The notes: generated by a model not told the origin, from the letters alone. Counted from the first letter of the stretch, positions 46,942 to 57,065 are shown. The stretch: DNA of 64,000 nucleotides from Ruegeria sp. A3M17 (GCF_003318255.1 NZ_QOCF01000031.1:178206-242205), one strand, 5' to 3'. A program made the numbers and translations.

Positions 46942-47056
46942 TTTGGCATCCCTTTTCTTTGGTGACGCTTGCGGCGTCGTTTGTTCAATCCAAGTGGGCC
47001 CCGGCATTGCCAAGGCCCCCGGATCATCGGGGCGGATCGAAACCCGCCCGCAAGTC

Positions 47057-47416
47057 TTAGATCTTCAGACCACCTTCACGCGCAGCGTCGGCGACAGCCT
47101 TCACTTTGCCGTGGAAAAGGAAGCCGCCACGATCGAAATAGGCCTCTTCGACGCCTGCCTTCTTGGCACGCTCGGCGATGGCCGCGCCCACTTTGGTGGC
47201 CGCTTCGACGTTGTTCTTGCCAACAACACCCAGATCTTTTTCCAGGGTCGAGGCCGAGGCCAGGGTCACGCCACGTACGTCGTCGATCAGCTGAACAGAG
47301 ATGTTCTTGTTCGAACGGTGTACGGACAAACGCGGACGACCCGCGTTGACCTTGCGAAGTTTGTTCCGAACGCGCAGGCGGCGCTTCAGAAACAGGGTTC
47401 TTTTGCTGTTTGCCAT
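47057..47416 (-). CDS. rplR: 50S ribosomal protein L18
   Basis: A 119-residue L18, 5S rRNA-binding, with '[20 protein letters not shown]' and the C-terminal '[20 protein letters not shown]'. Follows rplF by 11 bases. Confidence 0.97.
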   Translation of the reverse strand: MANSKRTLFLKRRLRVRNKLRKVNAGRPRLSVHRSNKNISVQLIDDVRGVTLASASTLEKDLGVVGKNNVEAATKVGAAIAERAKKAGVEEAYFDRGGFLFHGKVKAVADAAREGGLKI

Positions 47417-47427
47417 TGTTTGCGTCC

Positions 47428-47961
47428 TTACTTCTTCTTGCCTTCTTTGCGGAAGATGAACTCGCCCTTATAGCGGATGCCTTTGCCCTTATAGGGCTCG
47501 GGACGGCGCCATTCACGGATTTTCGCCGCGACTTCGCCCACCTGCTGCTGGTCGTTACCTTCCACAATGATCACGGTCTGCTTCGGCGCGGTGATGGTGA
47601 CACCTTCCGGAGCAACGAAATCAACGTCGTGGCTGTAGCCCAGGTTCAGCTTCAGGGTGTTGCCCTGCATCTGAGCCCGGTAACCGACACCCTGGATCTC
47701 CAGCTCTTTCTTGAAGCCTTCGGTCACACCGGCAACCAGGTTGGCGACCATTGTGCGGCTCATGCCCCACTGCTGGCGCGCGCGCTTGGACATGCCGCGA
47801 GGGTTGATCGTAACCACATTGTCTTCGACTGACAGCGTAACGTCGTCAGTCGCGGTGAAGCTGCGGGCGCCTTTCGGGCCTTTGACTTCGATGGTCTGGC
47901 CGGAAACCGAGGCTGTTACGCCACTGGGCAATTCGACCGGACGTTTACCAATACGAGACAT
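47428..47961 (-). CDS. rplF: 50S ribosomal protein L6
   Basis: A 177-residue L6, starting [15 protein letters not shown] and ending in the L6 signature '[13 protein letters not shown]'. Twelve bases after rpsH. Confidence 0.98.
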   Translation of the reverse strand: MSRIGKRPVELPSGVTASVSGQTIEVKGPKGARSFTATDDVTLSVEDNVVTINPRGMSKRARQQWGMSRTMVANLVAGVTEGFKKELEIQGVGYRAQMQGNTLKLNLGYSHDVDFVAPEGVTITAPKQTVIIVEGNDQQQVGEVAAKIREWRRPEPYKGKGIRYKGEFIFRKEGKKK

Positions 47962-47973
47962 TGACAGACCTCC

Positions 47974-48366
47974 TTAGAAGACGGTGCAGAGCACTTCGCC
48001 GCCAACATTGTTGGAGCGAGCGTTCTGGTCCGACATCACACCTTTCGGAGTGCTGACAATCGACACACCCAGACCCTGACGGACCTGCGGGATGTCATTG
48101 ACGCCCATGTATACGCGGCGACCGGGTTTTGAGACCCGCTTCAGTTCGCGAATGACAGGGGTGCCTTCGTAGTATTTCAGGCTGATTTCGATGGCCGGAT
48201 GACCGTTTTCGCCGGTCATCGCTTCGTAGCCACGGATATAACCTTCGTCCGCCAGCACGTCCAGAACCCAACCGCGCAGCTTTGACGCCGGGGTGGAAAC
48301 GGTGGACTTGCCGCGCATTTGCGCGTTGCGGATACGGGTGAGCATATCGCCGATAGGATCGTTCAT
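47974..48366 (-). CDS. rpsH: 30S ribosomal protein S8
   Basis: A 130-residue S8 beginning [16 protein letters not shown] and ending '[22 protein letters not shown]'-like. S8 is also the usual translational repressor of the spc operon. Full length. Confidence 0.98.
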   Translation of the reverse strand: MNDPIGDMLTRIRNAQMRGKSTVSTPASKLRGWVLDVLADEGYIRGYEAMTGENGHPAIEISLKYYEGTPVIRELKRVSKPGRRVYMGVNDIPQVRQGLGVSIVSTPKGVMSDQNARSNNVGGEVLCTVF

Positions 48367-48379
48367 ATCATTCTCTCCC

Positions 48380-48685
48380 TTACCAGCTCGATTTCACCAT
48401 GCCGGGGATCTGACCAGCAGAACCCAGCTCGCGCAGCGCGATACGGCTGACCTTCAGCTTACGGTAGTAAGCGTGGGGACGACCGGTCAGCTGACAGCGG
48501 TTGTGCAGACGAGTAGCCGAGCTGTTGCGCGGCAGTTTCGCCAGTTTCAGACGCGCTTTGAAGCGCTCTTCCATCGGCTTGCTCTCGTCATTCGCGATTT
48601 CTTTAAGCTCGGCACGCTTTGCGGCATATTTGGCCACCAGGCGTTCGCGCTTCTTCTCGCGTTCGATCATTGCTTTTTTAGCCAT
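48380..48685 (-). CDS. rpsN: 30S ribosomal protein S14
   Basis: A 101-residue S14 of the zinc-free (C-) type: the C-terminal motif '[19 protein letters not shown]' is present but there is no CxxC pair. Located between rplE and rpsH as usual. Confidence 0.97.
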   Translation of the reverse strand: MAKKAMIEREKKRERLVAKYAAKRAELKEIANDESKPMEERFKARLKLAKLPRNSSATRLHNRCQLTGRPHAYYRKLKVSRIALRELGSAGQIPGMVKSSW

Positions 48686-48704
48686 GTCTCAATCCTCCCG
48701 GCGC

Positions 48705-49265
48705 TTACGCGTTGAACGGCATGTTGAAAGCTTTCAACAGTGCCTTTGCTTCAGCGTCGGTTTTCGCTGTGGTGGCAATTACGATGTCCATGCCCCAGAC
48801 TTCGTCAACTTTGTCGAAGTCGATTTCCGGGAACACGATGTGCTCTTTCATGCCCATGGCAAAATTGCCCTGACCATCGAAAGACGGCTTCACGCCGCGG
48901 AAGTCACGAATACGTGGCATCGCGATGGTGATCAGGCGATCCAGGAATTCGTACATCCGGTCACCGCGCAGGGTCACTTTCGCACCCAGAGGCATGTCTT
49001 CACGGACGCGGAAGCCAGCGATCGACTTCTTCGCCTTGGTGGAAACAGCCTGTTGACCAGCAATCGCAGTCAGATCCTCGACAGCAGCTTTCGCTTTCTT
49101 CGAGTCTTTAACCGCTTCGGCACCACAACCGATGTTCAGAACGATTTTTTCCAGCTTGGGCAGCTGCATGTCGTTCTTGTAGCCGAACTCTTCTTTCAGA
49201 GCGGCACGGATGGTTTCAGCGTACTGAGCTTTCAGACGCGGGGTGTAGGTTGCGTTATCAAGCAT
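48705..49265 (-). CDS. rplE: 50S ribosomal protein L5
   Basis: A 186-residue L5 with '[16 protein letters not shown]' and the C-terminal '[21 protein letters not shown]'. Binds 5S rRNA. Overlaps rplX by eight bases. Confidence 0.98.
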   Translation of the reverse strand: MLDNATYTPRLKAQYAETIRAALKEEFGYKNDMQLPKLEKIVLNIGCGAEAVKDSKKAKAAVEDLTAIAGQQAVSTKAKKSIAGFRVREDMPLGAKVTLRGDRMYEFLDRLITIAMPRIRDFRGVKPSFDGQGNFAMGMKEHIVFPEIDFDKVDEVWGMDIVIATTAKTDAEAKALLKAFNMPFNA

Positions 49266-49569
49266 CGATCACGTCCCCCGTGGTCTTGGCGAAGCGCACT
49301 TTCTTGTCACCTTCCATGCGGAAGCCAACGCGAGTTGCTTTGCCGTTCTTGTCCAGCAGAGCCAGGTTCGACAACTCGATCGGGTTTGCCTGAGGCAGAC
49401 GACCACCCTGAGAGTTCTGAGTCTGGCGAGTGGCGCGGATGGCGATGTTGATGCCGTCAACAACAGCTTTTCCGGCAGATGGGTTAACCGAGGTGATAGT
49501 TCCCTCTTTGCCCTTGTCCTTGCCGGCCAGCACGACGACCTTGTCGCCTTTGCGGAGTTTAGCAGCCAT
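49258..49569 (-). CDS. rplX: 50S ribosomal protein L24
   Basis: A 103-residue L24 with the KOW motif near the N-terminus ('[19 protein letters not shown]'). An assembly-initiating protein. Starts two bases after rplN. Confidence 0.98.
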   Translation of the reverse strand: MAAKLRKGDKVVVLAGKDKGKEGTITSVNPSAGKAVVDGINIAIRATRQTQNSQGGRLPQANPIELSNLALLDKNGKATRVGFRMEGDKKVRFAKTTGDVIDA

Positions 49570-49571
49570 GA

Positions 49572-49940
49572 TTACAGCACCTCCGGAGCGAGCGAGATGA
49601 TTTTCATGAAGTTCTTGCCACGCAGTTCACGAACAACCGGGCCAAAGATACGTGTACCTACGGGCTCGTTGTTGTTGTTCAGGATGACGGCGGCGTTGCG
49701 ATCAAAACGGATCGCGGTGCCGTCTTCGCGACGGACTTCTTTGGCGGTGCGAACGACGACGGCCTTACGGACGTCACCTTTCTTTACGCGACCGCGCGGG
49801 ATGGCTTCCTTCACCGAGACGACAATGATGTCGCCGACGGAGGCGTATTTACGCTTGGAACCACCCAGGACCTTGATGCACTGAACTCGGCGTGCGCCGG
49901 AGTTGTCAGCGACATCCAGATTGGTCTGCATCTGGATCAT
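49572..49940 (-). CDS. rplN: 50S ribosomal protein L14
   Basis: A 122-residue L14 beginning [20 protein letters not shown], with '[17 protein letters not shown]'. Full length; 76 bases downstream of rpsQ. Confidence 0.98.
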   Translation of the reverse strand: MIQMQTNLDVADNSGARRVQCIKVLGGSKRKYASVGDIIVVSVKEAIPRGRVKKGDVRKAVVVRTAKEVRREDGTAIRFDRNAAVILNNNNEPVGTRIFGPVVRELRGKNFMKIISLAPEVL

Positions 49941-50016
49941 GTGGTTTCTCCCGACCTGTGGGGGCTGGTCTGGTTAGATCCCCCAGGGTTTCGTCAAATG
50001 GAAAAATCCTGAAAGC

Positions 50017-50247
50017 TTACGCTTCCAGAACTTCCCAACGTTTCGTCTTCGATTTCGGCGCGCATTCGATGATGCGAACAGTATCGCCGACCTTGAAGGC
50101 GTTCTTTTCATCGTGAGCCCGGTATTTCTTGGACTTACGGATGGTTTTCTTCAGAACCGGATGCGTAAAGCGGCGCTCGACGGACACGGTTACGGTTTGT
50201 GCGTTGGCATCGCTGGTTACGGTGCCGGACAGGATACGCTTGGGCAT
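50017..50247 (-). CDS. rpsQ: 30S ribosomal protein S17
   Basis: A 76-residue S17 with '[19 protein letters not shown]' and '[18 protein letters not shown]'. Four bases after rpmC. Confidence 0.97.
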   Translation of the reverse strand: MPKRILSGTVTSDANAQTVTVSVERRFTHPVLKKTIRKSKKYRAHDEKNAFKVGDTVRIIECAPKSKTKRWEVLEA

Positions 50248-50251
50248 AGGA

Positions 50252-50458
50252 TTACTCCTCCGATGCCGCTGCAGCGGCCTTTTCGTTCAGAATGGTTTTG
50301 ACGCGGGCAGCGTTGCGGCGGGCCGCTTTGATGCCGGCGGTGCTTTCCAGCTGACCGGTTGCCTGTTGAAAGCGCAGGTTAAAGCTTTCTTTCTTCAGGT
50401 TGGCCAGTTCCTCGCGGAGCTGGTCCGGGGTCTTGTCACGCATTTCTTGGGCGTTCAT
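50252..50458 (-). CDS. rpmC: 50S ribosomal protein L29
   Basis: A 68-residue L29 ([20 protein letters not shown]). I set the start at the ATG at 50458 behind AAAGGAATAAGG; the frame is open to 50569. In most genomes it follows rplP; here about 3 kb of other genes intervene and a separate promoter lies upstream. Confidence 0.96.
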   Translation of the reverse strand: MNAQEMRDKTPDQLREELANLKKESFNLRFQQATGQLESTAGIKAARRNAARVKTILNEKAAAAASEE

Positions 50459-50577
50459 CGCCTTATTCCTTTGCTCAAAACACCAGAAGGCCCCGTAGCT
50501 TGGGTCACCTTTGACCTGGTGGATGAATGATAGACATACGAATCCCCCGACTCGACCGGGGGAACGCAAGATGCCGC

Positions 50578-50606
50578 TCTATAGGGGAGTCGCAGGTGGG
50601 TAGCAA
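50578..50606 (-). promoter_or_regulatory. probable rpmC-rpsQ-rplN promoter
   Basis: Minus strand TTGCTA (50606-50601) and TATAGA (50583-50578) are exactly 17 bases apart, about 120 bases before rpmC. A small GC hairpin (arms 50544-50549 and 50557-50562) lies in the leader. The upstream rplP block ends in a terminator, so a new promoter is expected here. Confidence 0.6.
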
Positions 50607-50638
50607 GGGAAAGTTTAAGTGAACAGCTCCGTAGAATT

Positions 50639-51286
50639 TCAACGATCTCTTGGTCTGTCGCATTTTCCCAGCGGATGAACAAAGTCTAGGTCTTCAAGGA
50701 CAGCGTCAGCTATCTCGTCTTCCGAGAAAAACGATGTTTTCGCAAGTTCTTTGAGTGTCGCATTTCGGCGCTCAATCGCGCGGTCGGGGTGGCGCTCAGG
50801 ATCGAAGTGTGAAGGCGCTATGACTATTCCTGCAAGATAAGCAATTTCCCCAAGCGAAAGGCCGTCAATCTCCTTGCCAAAGTACACGAGGGCGGCATCA
50901 TTTGGTCGGTAACAGCTTCGACCCCAGTACACTGTGTTTGTATGCCAATTCACAATCTCTTCGCGGGATAGAGTGTTGGACACTGCAAATGCATTGGCAA
51001 GTACCCCCGTTTTTCGGACTTCTCTTACAGAACGAACTCGCTCAGATGCTTTCAAAGTGGTTCTTGAGTATTGCGGCAACTCAGTTCTGAAGAAATCAGG
51101 ATCGTACATCCCGACCATCACTTTTTGCAGAAGTACCGGAACTGGATGACGCCCACGCGTGTCATCTTGGTAGCGTTCTATGATCTCCCCAGAGCTTGGG
51201 AGCCCTGTTACGGCAGATTGACTATAGCCAGCATCCGCGCCGAGAATGGAAGTCAATAAGGTAACTAGAGAGAATAAACGACCCAT
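50639..51286 (-). CDS. GT51 transglycosylase-like protein, catalytic residues missing
   Basis: About 215 residues, with a signal-like N-terminus (residues 5-22). It matches the C-terminal half of GT51 peptidoglycan transglycosylases ('NTVYWGRSCYRPNDAALVYFGKE', 'LSLGEIAYLAGIVIAPSHFDPERHP'). The first catalytic Glu (family motif E-D-x-x-F) is replaced: the protein reads YDPDFF. The region of the second catalytic Glu reads RKTGVLANAF with no Glu. The central substrate loop is mostly deleted. It is probably an inactive relative that binds lipid II or a partner. ATG 51286 is chosen; TTG 51304 is possible. Confidence 0.6.
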   Translation of the reverse strand: MGRLFSLVTLLTSILGADAGYSQSAVTGLPSSGEIIERYQDDTRGRHPVPVLLQKVMVGMYDPDFFRTELPQYSRTTLKASERVRSVREVRKTGVLANAFAVSNTLSREEIVNWHTNTVYWGRSCYRPNDAALVYFGKEIDGLSLGEIAYLAGIVIAPSHFDPERHPDRAIERRNATLKELAKTSFFSEDEIADAVLEDLDFVHPLGKCDRPRDR

Positions 51287-51353
51287 CCGAAATCTCTGAC
51301 TCAAATCTTTGATAATATGCGTCTACAAGGTAGCTGTTTATGCTCGCACCTAT

Positions 51354-51420
51354 CAATCCCACTTGTAGTTAAATCCGCTCATCCTCGGCCATGTTCATCG
51401 GCACCTCGCGCCGCAGCCAG
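51354..51420 (-). repeat. decayed copy of the 3' end of the 51976-52596 gene
   Basis: These 67 bases align with the last ~78 bases of the TIGR02466-family gene (51980-52057), including its stop region: shared 'CCACTTGTAGTT', 'CCGCTCATCCTCGGCCAT' and 'TTCATCGGCACCTC'. An 11-base deletion shifts the frame. It lies on the other side of cspA, in the same orientation, so cspA is flanked by a gene's 3' end and a duplicate of that end. Confidence 0.8.
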
Positions 51421-51458
51421 AGAATACGCCAGTTTTTCCAACCCTCCACAAACGCAAA

Positions 51459-51486
51459 ACGCGGCCTCGTTTGCACGAGACCGCGT
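51459..51486 (-). terminator. cspA terminator
   Basis: A hairpin with arms ACGCGGCCTCGT and ACGAGACCGCGT and a TTGC loop, followed on the minus strand by TTTTG. It lies 25 bases after the cspA stop. Confidence 0.8.
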
Positions 51487-51511
51487 CTTCAACTGTCTAA
51501 GTCTAAGTGAC

Positions 51512-51718
51512 TTACGCCAGAGCGATGTTCACAGCCGACTCGCGACCGTCACGGCCGGGTTCGATGTCAAATGTTACTTTCTGGTCGTCGGCCAGGCCGG
51601 TCAGACCCGAGCGCTCAACAGCAGAGATGTGTACAAACACGTCTTTGCCACCGGTCTCCGGTGCGATGAAGCCAAAACCTTTAGTTGTGTTGAACCATTT
51701 TACGGTGCCATTGGCCAT
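51512..51718 (-). CDS. cspA: cold shock protein (CspA family)
   Basis: A 68-residue cold-shock-domain protein with RNP1 KGFGFI and RNP2 VFVHIS motifs. A nucleic-acid chaperone. The 257-base 5' region (51719-51975) is long and pairs well with a structured leader. It is inserted in the rplP-rpmC gap and bracketed by a duplicated 3' end (see the repeat at 51354). Confidence 0.93.
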   Translation of the reverse strand: MANGTVKWFNTTKGFGFIAPETGGKDVFVHISAVERSGLTGLADDQKVTFDIEPGRDGRESAVNIALA

Positions 51719-51975
51719 ATCCGTAGTCTCCTATTAAATTGCTGTCCGCGGAATTGCGACAGCGCGGCGTTGTAGGTCTGGATCGAGAGACTGAACGCCG
51801 AAGATTCGGGAGACAGTGGTCGAAAAAGAAAAACGTAAGCGTGCCTCACATGGTTCATGACGACACATATTGCAAGGTTTTTCGACAACTCGAAGTGAAA
51901 AGTGATTGGCAGGGGCGCCGCCCATTCGTCTCGCAATCGCTACACTGGTACAATTGCCGTGTCGTGAACCGGCGT

Positions 51976-52596
51976 TCACTCCCACTTGTAGTTGAAGCTG
52001 ACGCTGATCCGCTCATCCTCGGCCATATTCATCGGCACCTCATGGCGCAGCCAGCTTTCCCACAGCAGGACATCTCCCACCTGCGGCTTCATATAGATGA
52101 ACGGCTGCAAATCCCGCCGCCCGCCCTTTAGCCGCGTCGGTGCCGCCATCATGCGGGCCGAGCGGGGGTCTTCCAGTTTCAGCGCGCTCGCCCCTTCGGG
52201 CATCGCCACATAGGTCGTGCCGGAAATCACGCTGTGCGGGTGCAGATGGCTGGAGTGCATTCCGCCTTCGGGCAGAATGTTGATCCACAGGTCTTCAAGC
52301 TTTAATTCGCCCTCGCCCAGATCGAACTCCAGATCCTTGGCAAAGGCTGCCACATGCTGATCCAAAGCTTTGACCAGATCGGCAAAGATCGGGAACCGCC
52401 AAGGCAGATCAGTCAGCGAGGCATAACTGGTGTAGCCGGGATAGCCGTTTTCTTCGCACCATTCCTGCCCGGCCTCATCATCCTCGGCGATGACAAGACA
52501 GGAGTTTTCCATTTCCTCGGGATCGATCTTGGGAGCGAATTCGGAAAGGGCTGCGCGATAAAGACGGGTAACGAAGAGTGATTCAATCTGTGCCAT
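51976..52596 (-). CDS. TIGR02466-family putative 2OG-Fe(II) oxygenase
   Basis: A 206-residue protein resembling the TIGR02466 family of putative iron-dependent oxygenases. It has a His-rich 'SSHLHPHSVISGTTYV' and a C-terminal 'WLRHEVPMNM' plus 'RISVSFNYKW' that fit a jelly-roll Fe(II)/2-oxoglutarate fold (His, His and Arg). Substrate unknown. Its last 80 bases recur as a decayed copy at 51354-51420. Start GCCATGGCAC-like ATG at 52596. Confidence 0.75.
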   Translation of the reverse strand: MAQIESLFVTRLYRAALSEFAPKIDPEEMENSCLVIAEDDEAGQEWCEENGYPGYTSYASLTDLPWRFPIFADLVKALDQHVAAFAKDLEFDLGEGELKLEDLWINILPEGGMHSSHLHPHSVISGTTYVAMPEGASALKLEDPRSARMMAAPTRLKGGRRDLQPFIYMKPQVGDVLLWESWLRHEVPMNMAEDERISVSFNYKWE

Positions 52597-52740
52597 GGTC
52601 GTTCTCTTACCCCAACTAATTTTGGGATGCGAGGACCGGTTATCAACCGGGAAACTTTCCCCTTCGAACCGACATGGTCAGCCTGTTAGGAATTGTGCGC
52701 AGGGGCTTGGCCCTTAGATTTTGAGCGAGAGAGGAATAGC

Positions 52741-53286
52741 ATGTCCATATTGAAAAAAGGCCTGACCGGCGCCCCGGTCAAACGGCTTCAGGAAAAACTT
52801 GGCGTCGATGCTGACGGGATTTTTGGCGCGGGCACTGAAAAAGCCGTTCGGGATTTCCAGCAATCCGCCGGTTTGTCTGTTGACGGAATTGCCGGCCCCG
52901 ACACATTTACAGCACTTGGTCTACATGAACTGGTCCTGCTGCGTCAGGGATCTCGCGGAGATGCGGTCAAAAAACTGCAAGAGGGTCTGGGCATTGGCGC
53001 GGATGGCATCTTTGGTGCCGGAACCGCCGCAGCCGTGAAAGAGTTCCAATCCGCCAACAGTCTGGATGCGGATGGTATGGCTGGCCCGGAAACTCTGGCC
53101 AAAATCGGCAGCTTTACCGAGATCAATGCCGAGACGGTTCAGAAAGCTGCCGTACAACCAGATGAGGCGCATTTCGAAAGCGAGCCCCTGCCCGAACTTA
53201 AGGGCAGCCAAGTCGTGGCCGGAAACGCCGTGGAAGTACCCGAGGAAAAATCCGTATGGGGCAAAGTCAAAGGCTGGTTCTCTTAA
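52741..53286 (+). CDS. peptidoglycan-binding domain protein
   Basis: A 181-residue protein with two PG_binding_1 repeats (about 4-62 and 68-125), both with 'LQE.LG..ADGIFGAGT'. A Glu-rich tail (about 135-165) and a C-terminal 'VWGKVKGWFS' follow. No signal peptide is clear. AGAGAGGAATAGC precedes ATG 52741; an upstream frame to 52693 is not needed. It is transcribed opposite to the ribosomal genes, so it must have its own promoter. Confidence 0.82.
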   Translation: MSILKKGLTGAPVKRLQEKLGVDADGIFGAGTEKAVRDFQQSAGLSVDGIAGPDTFTALGLHELVLLRQGSRGDAVKKLQEGLGIGADGIFGAGTAAAVKEFQSANSLDADGMAGPETLAKIGSFTEINAETVQKAAVQPDEAHFESEPLPELKGSQVVAGNAVEVPEEKSVWGKVKGWFS

Positions 53287-53295
53287 GTACCGGCG

Positions 53296-53331
53296 AAAAA
53301 GCCCCCGCGACACGACCAGTGGGGGCTTTTT
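53296..53331. terminator. terminator after the peptidoglycan-binding gene
   Basis: AAAAAGCCCCC and GGGGGCTTTTT arms flank a 14-base loop. A and T runs on both sides allow bidirectional action. Confidence 0.88.
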
Positions 53332-53420
53332 CTCGTGGTACGGGGTTATCTCATTTGTTTGCCGCAAGACACAAATGACGCTGTGATCTGTTAACCTGTT
53401 TCGACCCCAGAAAATGCAAA

Positions 53421-53450
53421 AAACCCCCGCCAGTTTCCTGGCGGGGGTTT
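53421..53450 (-). terminator. terminator after rplP
   Basis: A 13-base perfect stem AAACCCCCGCCAG / CTGGCGGGGGTTT with a TTTC loop; minus-strand RNA continues with T. It closes the rplB-rpsS-rplV-rpsC-rplP block. Confidence 0.92.
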
Positions 53451-53484
53451 CAATATCAGAAAGTGGGGGGTTACCCCCAATCTC

Positions 53485-53898
53485 TTACCAGTCTTCGCGA
53501 ACCACGACGCGGCTCTTGATCGGCAGCTTCATCGCGGCCAGGCGCAGGGCCTCGCGGGCGATGTCGTCATTGACGCCGTCGATCTCGAACATCACGCGGC
53601 CAGGCTTGACCTTGCATGCCCAGCGGTCGACCGAACCTTTACCTTTACCCATACGAACTTCGATCGGCTTTGCAGTGACCGGAGTGTCGGGAAAGATGCG
53701 GATCCAGACACGGCCCTGACGCTTCATATGACGCGTCATGGCACGACGTGCAGCCTCGATCTGGCGTGCAGTTACACGCTCAGGCTCAAGAGCTTTCAGA
53801 CCATAGGTGCCAAAGTTCAGATCAGAGCCGCCTTTGGCTTCTCCTTTGATCCGGCCTTTGTGCATCTTGCGGAATTTAGTACGCTTTGGTTGAAGCAT
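53485..53898 (-). CDS. rplP: 50S ribosomal protein L16
   Basis: A 137-residue L16 ([19 protein letters not shown]; '[21 protein letters not shown]'). 12 bases after rpsC; a strong terminator follows. Confidence 0.98.
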   Translation of the reverse strand: MLQPKRTKFRKMHKGRIKGEAKGGSDLNFGTYGLKALEPERVTARQIEAARRAMTRHMKRQGRVWIRIFPDTPVTAKPIEVRMGKGKGSVDRWACKVKPGRVMFEIDGVNDDIAREALRLAAMKLPIKSRVVVREDW

Positions 53899-53910
53899 AT
53901 CTTTCCCCCC

Positions 53911-54621
53911 TTAGCGACGACCGCCACCAGCACCACGAGGTGCAGGGCCGTCCTGGAGTTCCTGTGCTTTACGGTCACGTGCCTGCGGATCGTGCTCCAT
54001 GATCTCACCTTTGAAGATCCAGACCTTGATCCCGATGATCCCGTAGGGAGTCATCGCTTCGGCTTGTGCGTAATCGATGTCGGCGCGCAGCGTGTGCAGA
54101 GGCACACGGCCTTCGCGGTACCACTCGGTCCGTGCGATTTCAGCGCCGCCCAGACGGCCAGCGACGTTCACCCGGATACCCAGAGAGCCCATGCGCATGG
54201 CGTTCTGAACAGACCGTTTCATCGCGCGACGGAACGAAACCCGGCGCTCCAGCTGCTGAGCGATGGACTCGGCAACCAGCTGCGCGTCAAGTTCGGGCTT
54301 GCGCACTTCGACGATGTTCAGGTGCAGTTCGCTGTCGGTCATGTTAGCAAGCTTTTTGCGCAGAACTTCAATGTCTGCACCTTTCTTGCCGATGATGACA
54401 CCAGGACGCGCGGTGTGGATCGTAACGCGGCACTTTTTGTGCGGACGTTCGATGATCACACGGGCGATACCGGCTTGCTTGCACTCTTTGTTGATGAACT
54501 CACGGATCTTGAGGTCTTCCAGAAGAAGATCACCGTAGTCCTTGGTGTCGGCGTACCAGCGGCTGTCCCAGGTGCGGTTCACCTGCAGGCGCATGCCGAT
54601 CGGATTTACTTTATGACCCAT
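53911..54621 (-). CDS. rpsC: 30S ribosomal protein S3
   Basis: A 236-residue S3: KH domain with '[17 protein letters not shown]' and the C-terminal domain with '[30 protein letters not shown]'. It ends in a glycine/arginine tail. Start overlaps the rplV stop by one base. Confidence 0.98.
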   Translation of the reverse strand: MGHKVNPIGMRLQVNRTWDSRWYADTKDYGDLLLEDLKIREFINKECKQAGIARVIIERPHKKCRVTIHTARPGVIIGKKGADIEVLRKKLANMTDSELHLNIVEVRKPELDAQLVAESIAQQLERRVSFRRAMKRSVQNAMRMGSLGIRVNVAGRLGGAEIARTEWYREGRVPLHTLRADIDYAQAEAMTPYGIIGIKVWIFKGEIMEHDPQARDRKAQELQDGPAPRGAGGGRR

Positions 54622-55001
54622 TAGGCTTGCTCCTCAACTTGACGCACCTTGATGGTGATCTCCGAGAACGGCTTCAAAATCTTGCCGAACCGACCACGGG
54701 CACGCGGGCGACCGCGCTTCATGACCAGGTTCTTGCCAACCCATGCTTCGGCAACGATCAGCTCGTCAACGTCCAGGTTGTGGTTGTTCTCGGCGTTGGC
54801 GATTGCGGACTGCAGGCACTTCTTGACGTCCTGCGCGACACGCTTGTTCGAGAAAGTCAGGTCGGTCAGAGCCTTCTCGACTTTCTTGCCGCGGATCATT
54901 TGCGCAACCAGGTTCAGTTTCTGCGGGCTAGTGCGAAGCATGCGCGTTTTCGCCATTGCTTCGTTTTCAGCCACGCGGCGGGGGTTCTTTTCCTTGCCCA
55001 T
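54621..55001 (-). CDS. rplV: 50S ribosomal protein L22
   Basis: A 126-residue L22 with the C-terminal signature '[20 protein letters not shown]'; its beta hairpin lines the exit tunnel. Three bases after rpsS. Confidence 0.98.
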   Translation of the reverse strand: MGKEKNPRRVAENEAMAKTRMLRTSPQKLNLVAQMIRGKKVEKALTDLTFSNKRVAQDVKKCLQSAIANAENNHNLDVDELIVAEAWVGKNLVMKRGRPRARGRFGKILKPFSEITIKVRQVEEQA

Positions 55002-55004
55002 GAC

Positions 55005-55283
55005 TTACTTCCGCTTCGCTTTTTTGTCAGCGGCGTGACCGTAATAGGTACGAGTTGGCGAATACTCACCGAACTTCTGACCGATCATGTCTTCCGAGAC
55101 GTTGACGGGGATATGCTTATGGCCGTTGTACACACCAAAGGTCAGACCCACGAACTGGGGCAGAATGGTGGAACGACGCGACCAAATCTTGATGACTTCG
55201 TTGCGGCCCGACTCGCGCGCTGCTTCGGCTTTTTTAAGCACGTAAGCATCGACGAAAGGACCCTTCCAAACAGAGCGAGACAT
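55005..55283 (-). CDS. rpsS: 30S ribosomal protein S19
   Basis: A 92-residue S19 ('[20 protein letters not shown]', '[20 protein letters not shown]'). Head of the small subunit. Three bases after rplB. Confidence 0.98.
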   Translation of the reverse strand: MSRSVWKGPFVDAYVLKKAEAARESGRNEVIKIWSRRSTILPQFVGLTFGVYNGHKHIPVNVSEDMIGQKFGEYSPTRTYYGHAADKKAKRK

Positions 55284-55286
55284 AGA

Positions 55287-56129
55287 TTAACGTCCCTTCT
55301 TCTTGGCGTGCCGCGAGCGGATGATCAGCTTCTGGGACGCTTTGTTCTTGTTGCGGGTACGCTTACCCTTGGTGTCCTTACCCCATGGAGTAACCGGTGT
55401 ACGGCCTCCCGAGGTACGACCTTCACCACCACCGTGCGGGTGATCGATCGGGTTCATTGCAACACCACGAACCGACGGACGAACGCCCTTGTGGCGCATA
55501 CGACCGGCTTTACCGAGGTTTTGGTTGCTGTTGTCGGGGTTGGACACGGCACCGACGGTGGCCATGCATTCCTGACGGACCATGCGCAGCTCGCCCGAGC
55601 TCAGACGGATCTGAGCGTAGCCGCCATCGCGACCAACGAACTGAGCGTAAGTACCGGCCGCACGTGCGATCTGACCGCCTTTACCAGGCTTCATCTCGAT
55701 GTTGTGGACGATGGTACCGATTGGCATGCCCGAGAACGGCATTGCGTTGCCCGGCTTGATGTCAGCCTTGGCGGATGCCACGACTTTGTCACCAACAGCC
55801 AGACGCTGCGGAGCCAGGATATATGCCTGCTCGCCGTCTTCGTATTTTACCAGTGCGATGAATGCGGTCCGGTTCGGGTCATATTCGATCCGTTCAACGG
55901 TTGCCGCGACATCAAATTTGTTCCGTTTGAAGTCAACGATCCGGTAGAGACGCTTTGCGCCACCGCCGCGGCGGCGTGAAGTGATCCGTCCGGTGTTGTT
56001 CCGGCCGCCCGATTTGGTCAAACCCTCAGTGAGAGACTTGACCGGACGTCCTTTCCAAAGCTCCGAACGGTCGATCAGCACCAGCCCGCGCTGGCCCGGC
56101 GTCGTCGGCTTGTACGACTTGAGTGCCAT
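55287..56129 (-). CDS. rplB: 50S ribosomal protein L2
   Basis: A 280-residue L2 with the conserved '[19 protein letters not shown]' motif near the peptidyl transferase centre. First gene of the block after the insertion. 252 bases upstream hold no gene and may hold its promoter; no convincing box pair was found there. Confidence 0.98.
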   Translation of the reverse strand: MALKSYKPTTPGQRGLVLIDRSELWKGRPVKSLTEGLTKSGGRNNTGRITSRRRGGGAKRLYRIVDFKRNKFDVAATVERIEYDPNRTAFIALVKYEDGEQAYILAPQRLAVGDKVVASAKADIKPGNAMPFSGMPIGTIVHNIEMKPGKGGQIARAAGTYAQFVGRDGGYAQIRLSSGELRMVRQECMATVGAVSNPDNSNQNLGKAGRMRHKGVRPSVRGVAMNPIDHPHGGGEGRTSGGRTPVTPWGKDTKGKRTRNKNKASQKLIIRSRHAKKKGR

Positions 56130-56381
56130 GCTTTCTGTCTTCCGTTTAGCAAGTGCGGGGTGTTCCCCGCTATGTGATAGGCCCCCGTAGGTGCCAAAGG
56201 TATAGGGCCCCGAAGGTCCCCGGTTTCAAATATCAGAGGCCCCGGAACGAATCCGAGGCCACAAGATTGGGTGCATTTAGCAGTGATGGGGGTAGGTGTC
56301 TATAGGAACTTTGAAGCTCCTTGGAGGGTCGCCAATCCGACAGCGATGGGAAACGAGCGATAGCTCGCGTCAATCAGCCAG

Positions 56382-57065
56382 TCAGGGCGCAAAGTTACTC
56401 TTCATCTTTGGGACAAGCCCCTTGGAAGCCTTGCAAGCGCGATCTACTATACCTGAAACGCCGTGAAAGGTTCCGTTTTCAATTGCTTTGCACCATGCCG
56501 CATTTCTCAACCCGCAATATCCAATGACCGGCAACAAGACTAACGTCAGTAGAGCGCACAGCAAAAATGCCAAATAGACAACGACACGTCGAATGATGCG
56601 GGAATGAGGTTTGAAACCGCTTGAATCAAGTTGGGAAAGCGGAGCTATGCATAGCTTCAAAACTCTACCCAAAGGGATTGTATTGCTGCGATAGAGAACG
56701 ACGTATTTTGTACGTCCTTTTAAGTCAGTGATGGGGCGCACATTGCTTTGATCCCCGTGAATACTTTCTAAAACTTCTTTATCAGTAAGTTCCAAGTTTC
56801 GAACTTCAAAAGCAGAAGCAACAAGTGAAAGCTGCGGGTCGTTCGGTGCCGAGGCATACAATTCGATGTAACACATTACTCCCGGTGAGAGCCTGTAGTA
56901 CATTGGCCACAAAAATAGGGCATAGCGTGGAACCTTCGGAGCTGGTTCAAAACTATCCTTCGCAAACCCGAGTTCTTTGAGTTTCGGAATCAACTCAAAC
57001 TCAACTTTCTTGCAAATCGGCTCGAATGAAGGCCAGTCACTGAGACAAGCATGGTCAGTGGACAT
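56382..57065 (-). CDS. hypothetical membrane-anchored protein
   Basis: A 227-residue protein. The N-terminal 150 residues look soluble (mixed alpha/beta, 'ELYASAPNDPQLSLVASAFEVRN'); a hydrophobic helix spans about 163-185 and a short basic tail follows. I recognise no family. Base composition is clearly lower in GC than the neighbouring ribosomal genes, suggesting recent transfer. It lies between rplW copy D and rplB and is part of the insertion. Confidence 0.55.
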   Translation of the reverse strand: MSTDHACLSDWPSFEPICKKVEFELIPKLKELGFAKDSFEPAPKVPRYALFLWPMYYRLSPGVMCYIELYASAPNDPQLSLVASAFEVRNLELTDKEVLESIHGDQSNVRPITDLKGRTKYVVLYRSNTIPLGRVLKLCIAPLSQLDSSGFKPHSRIIRRVVVYLAFLLCALLTLVLLPVIGYCGLRNAAWCKAIENGTFHGVSGIVDRACKASKGLVPKMKSNFAP

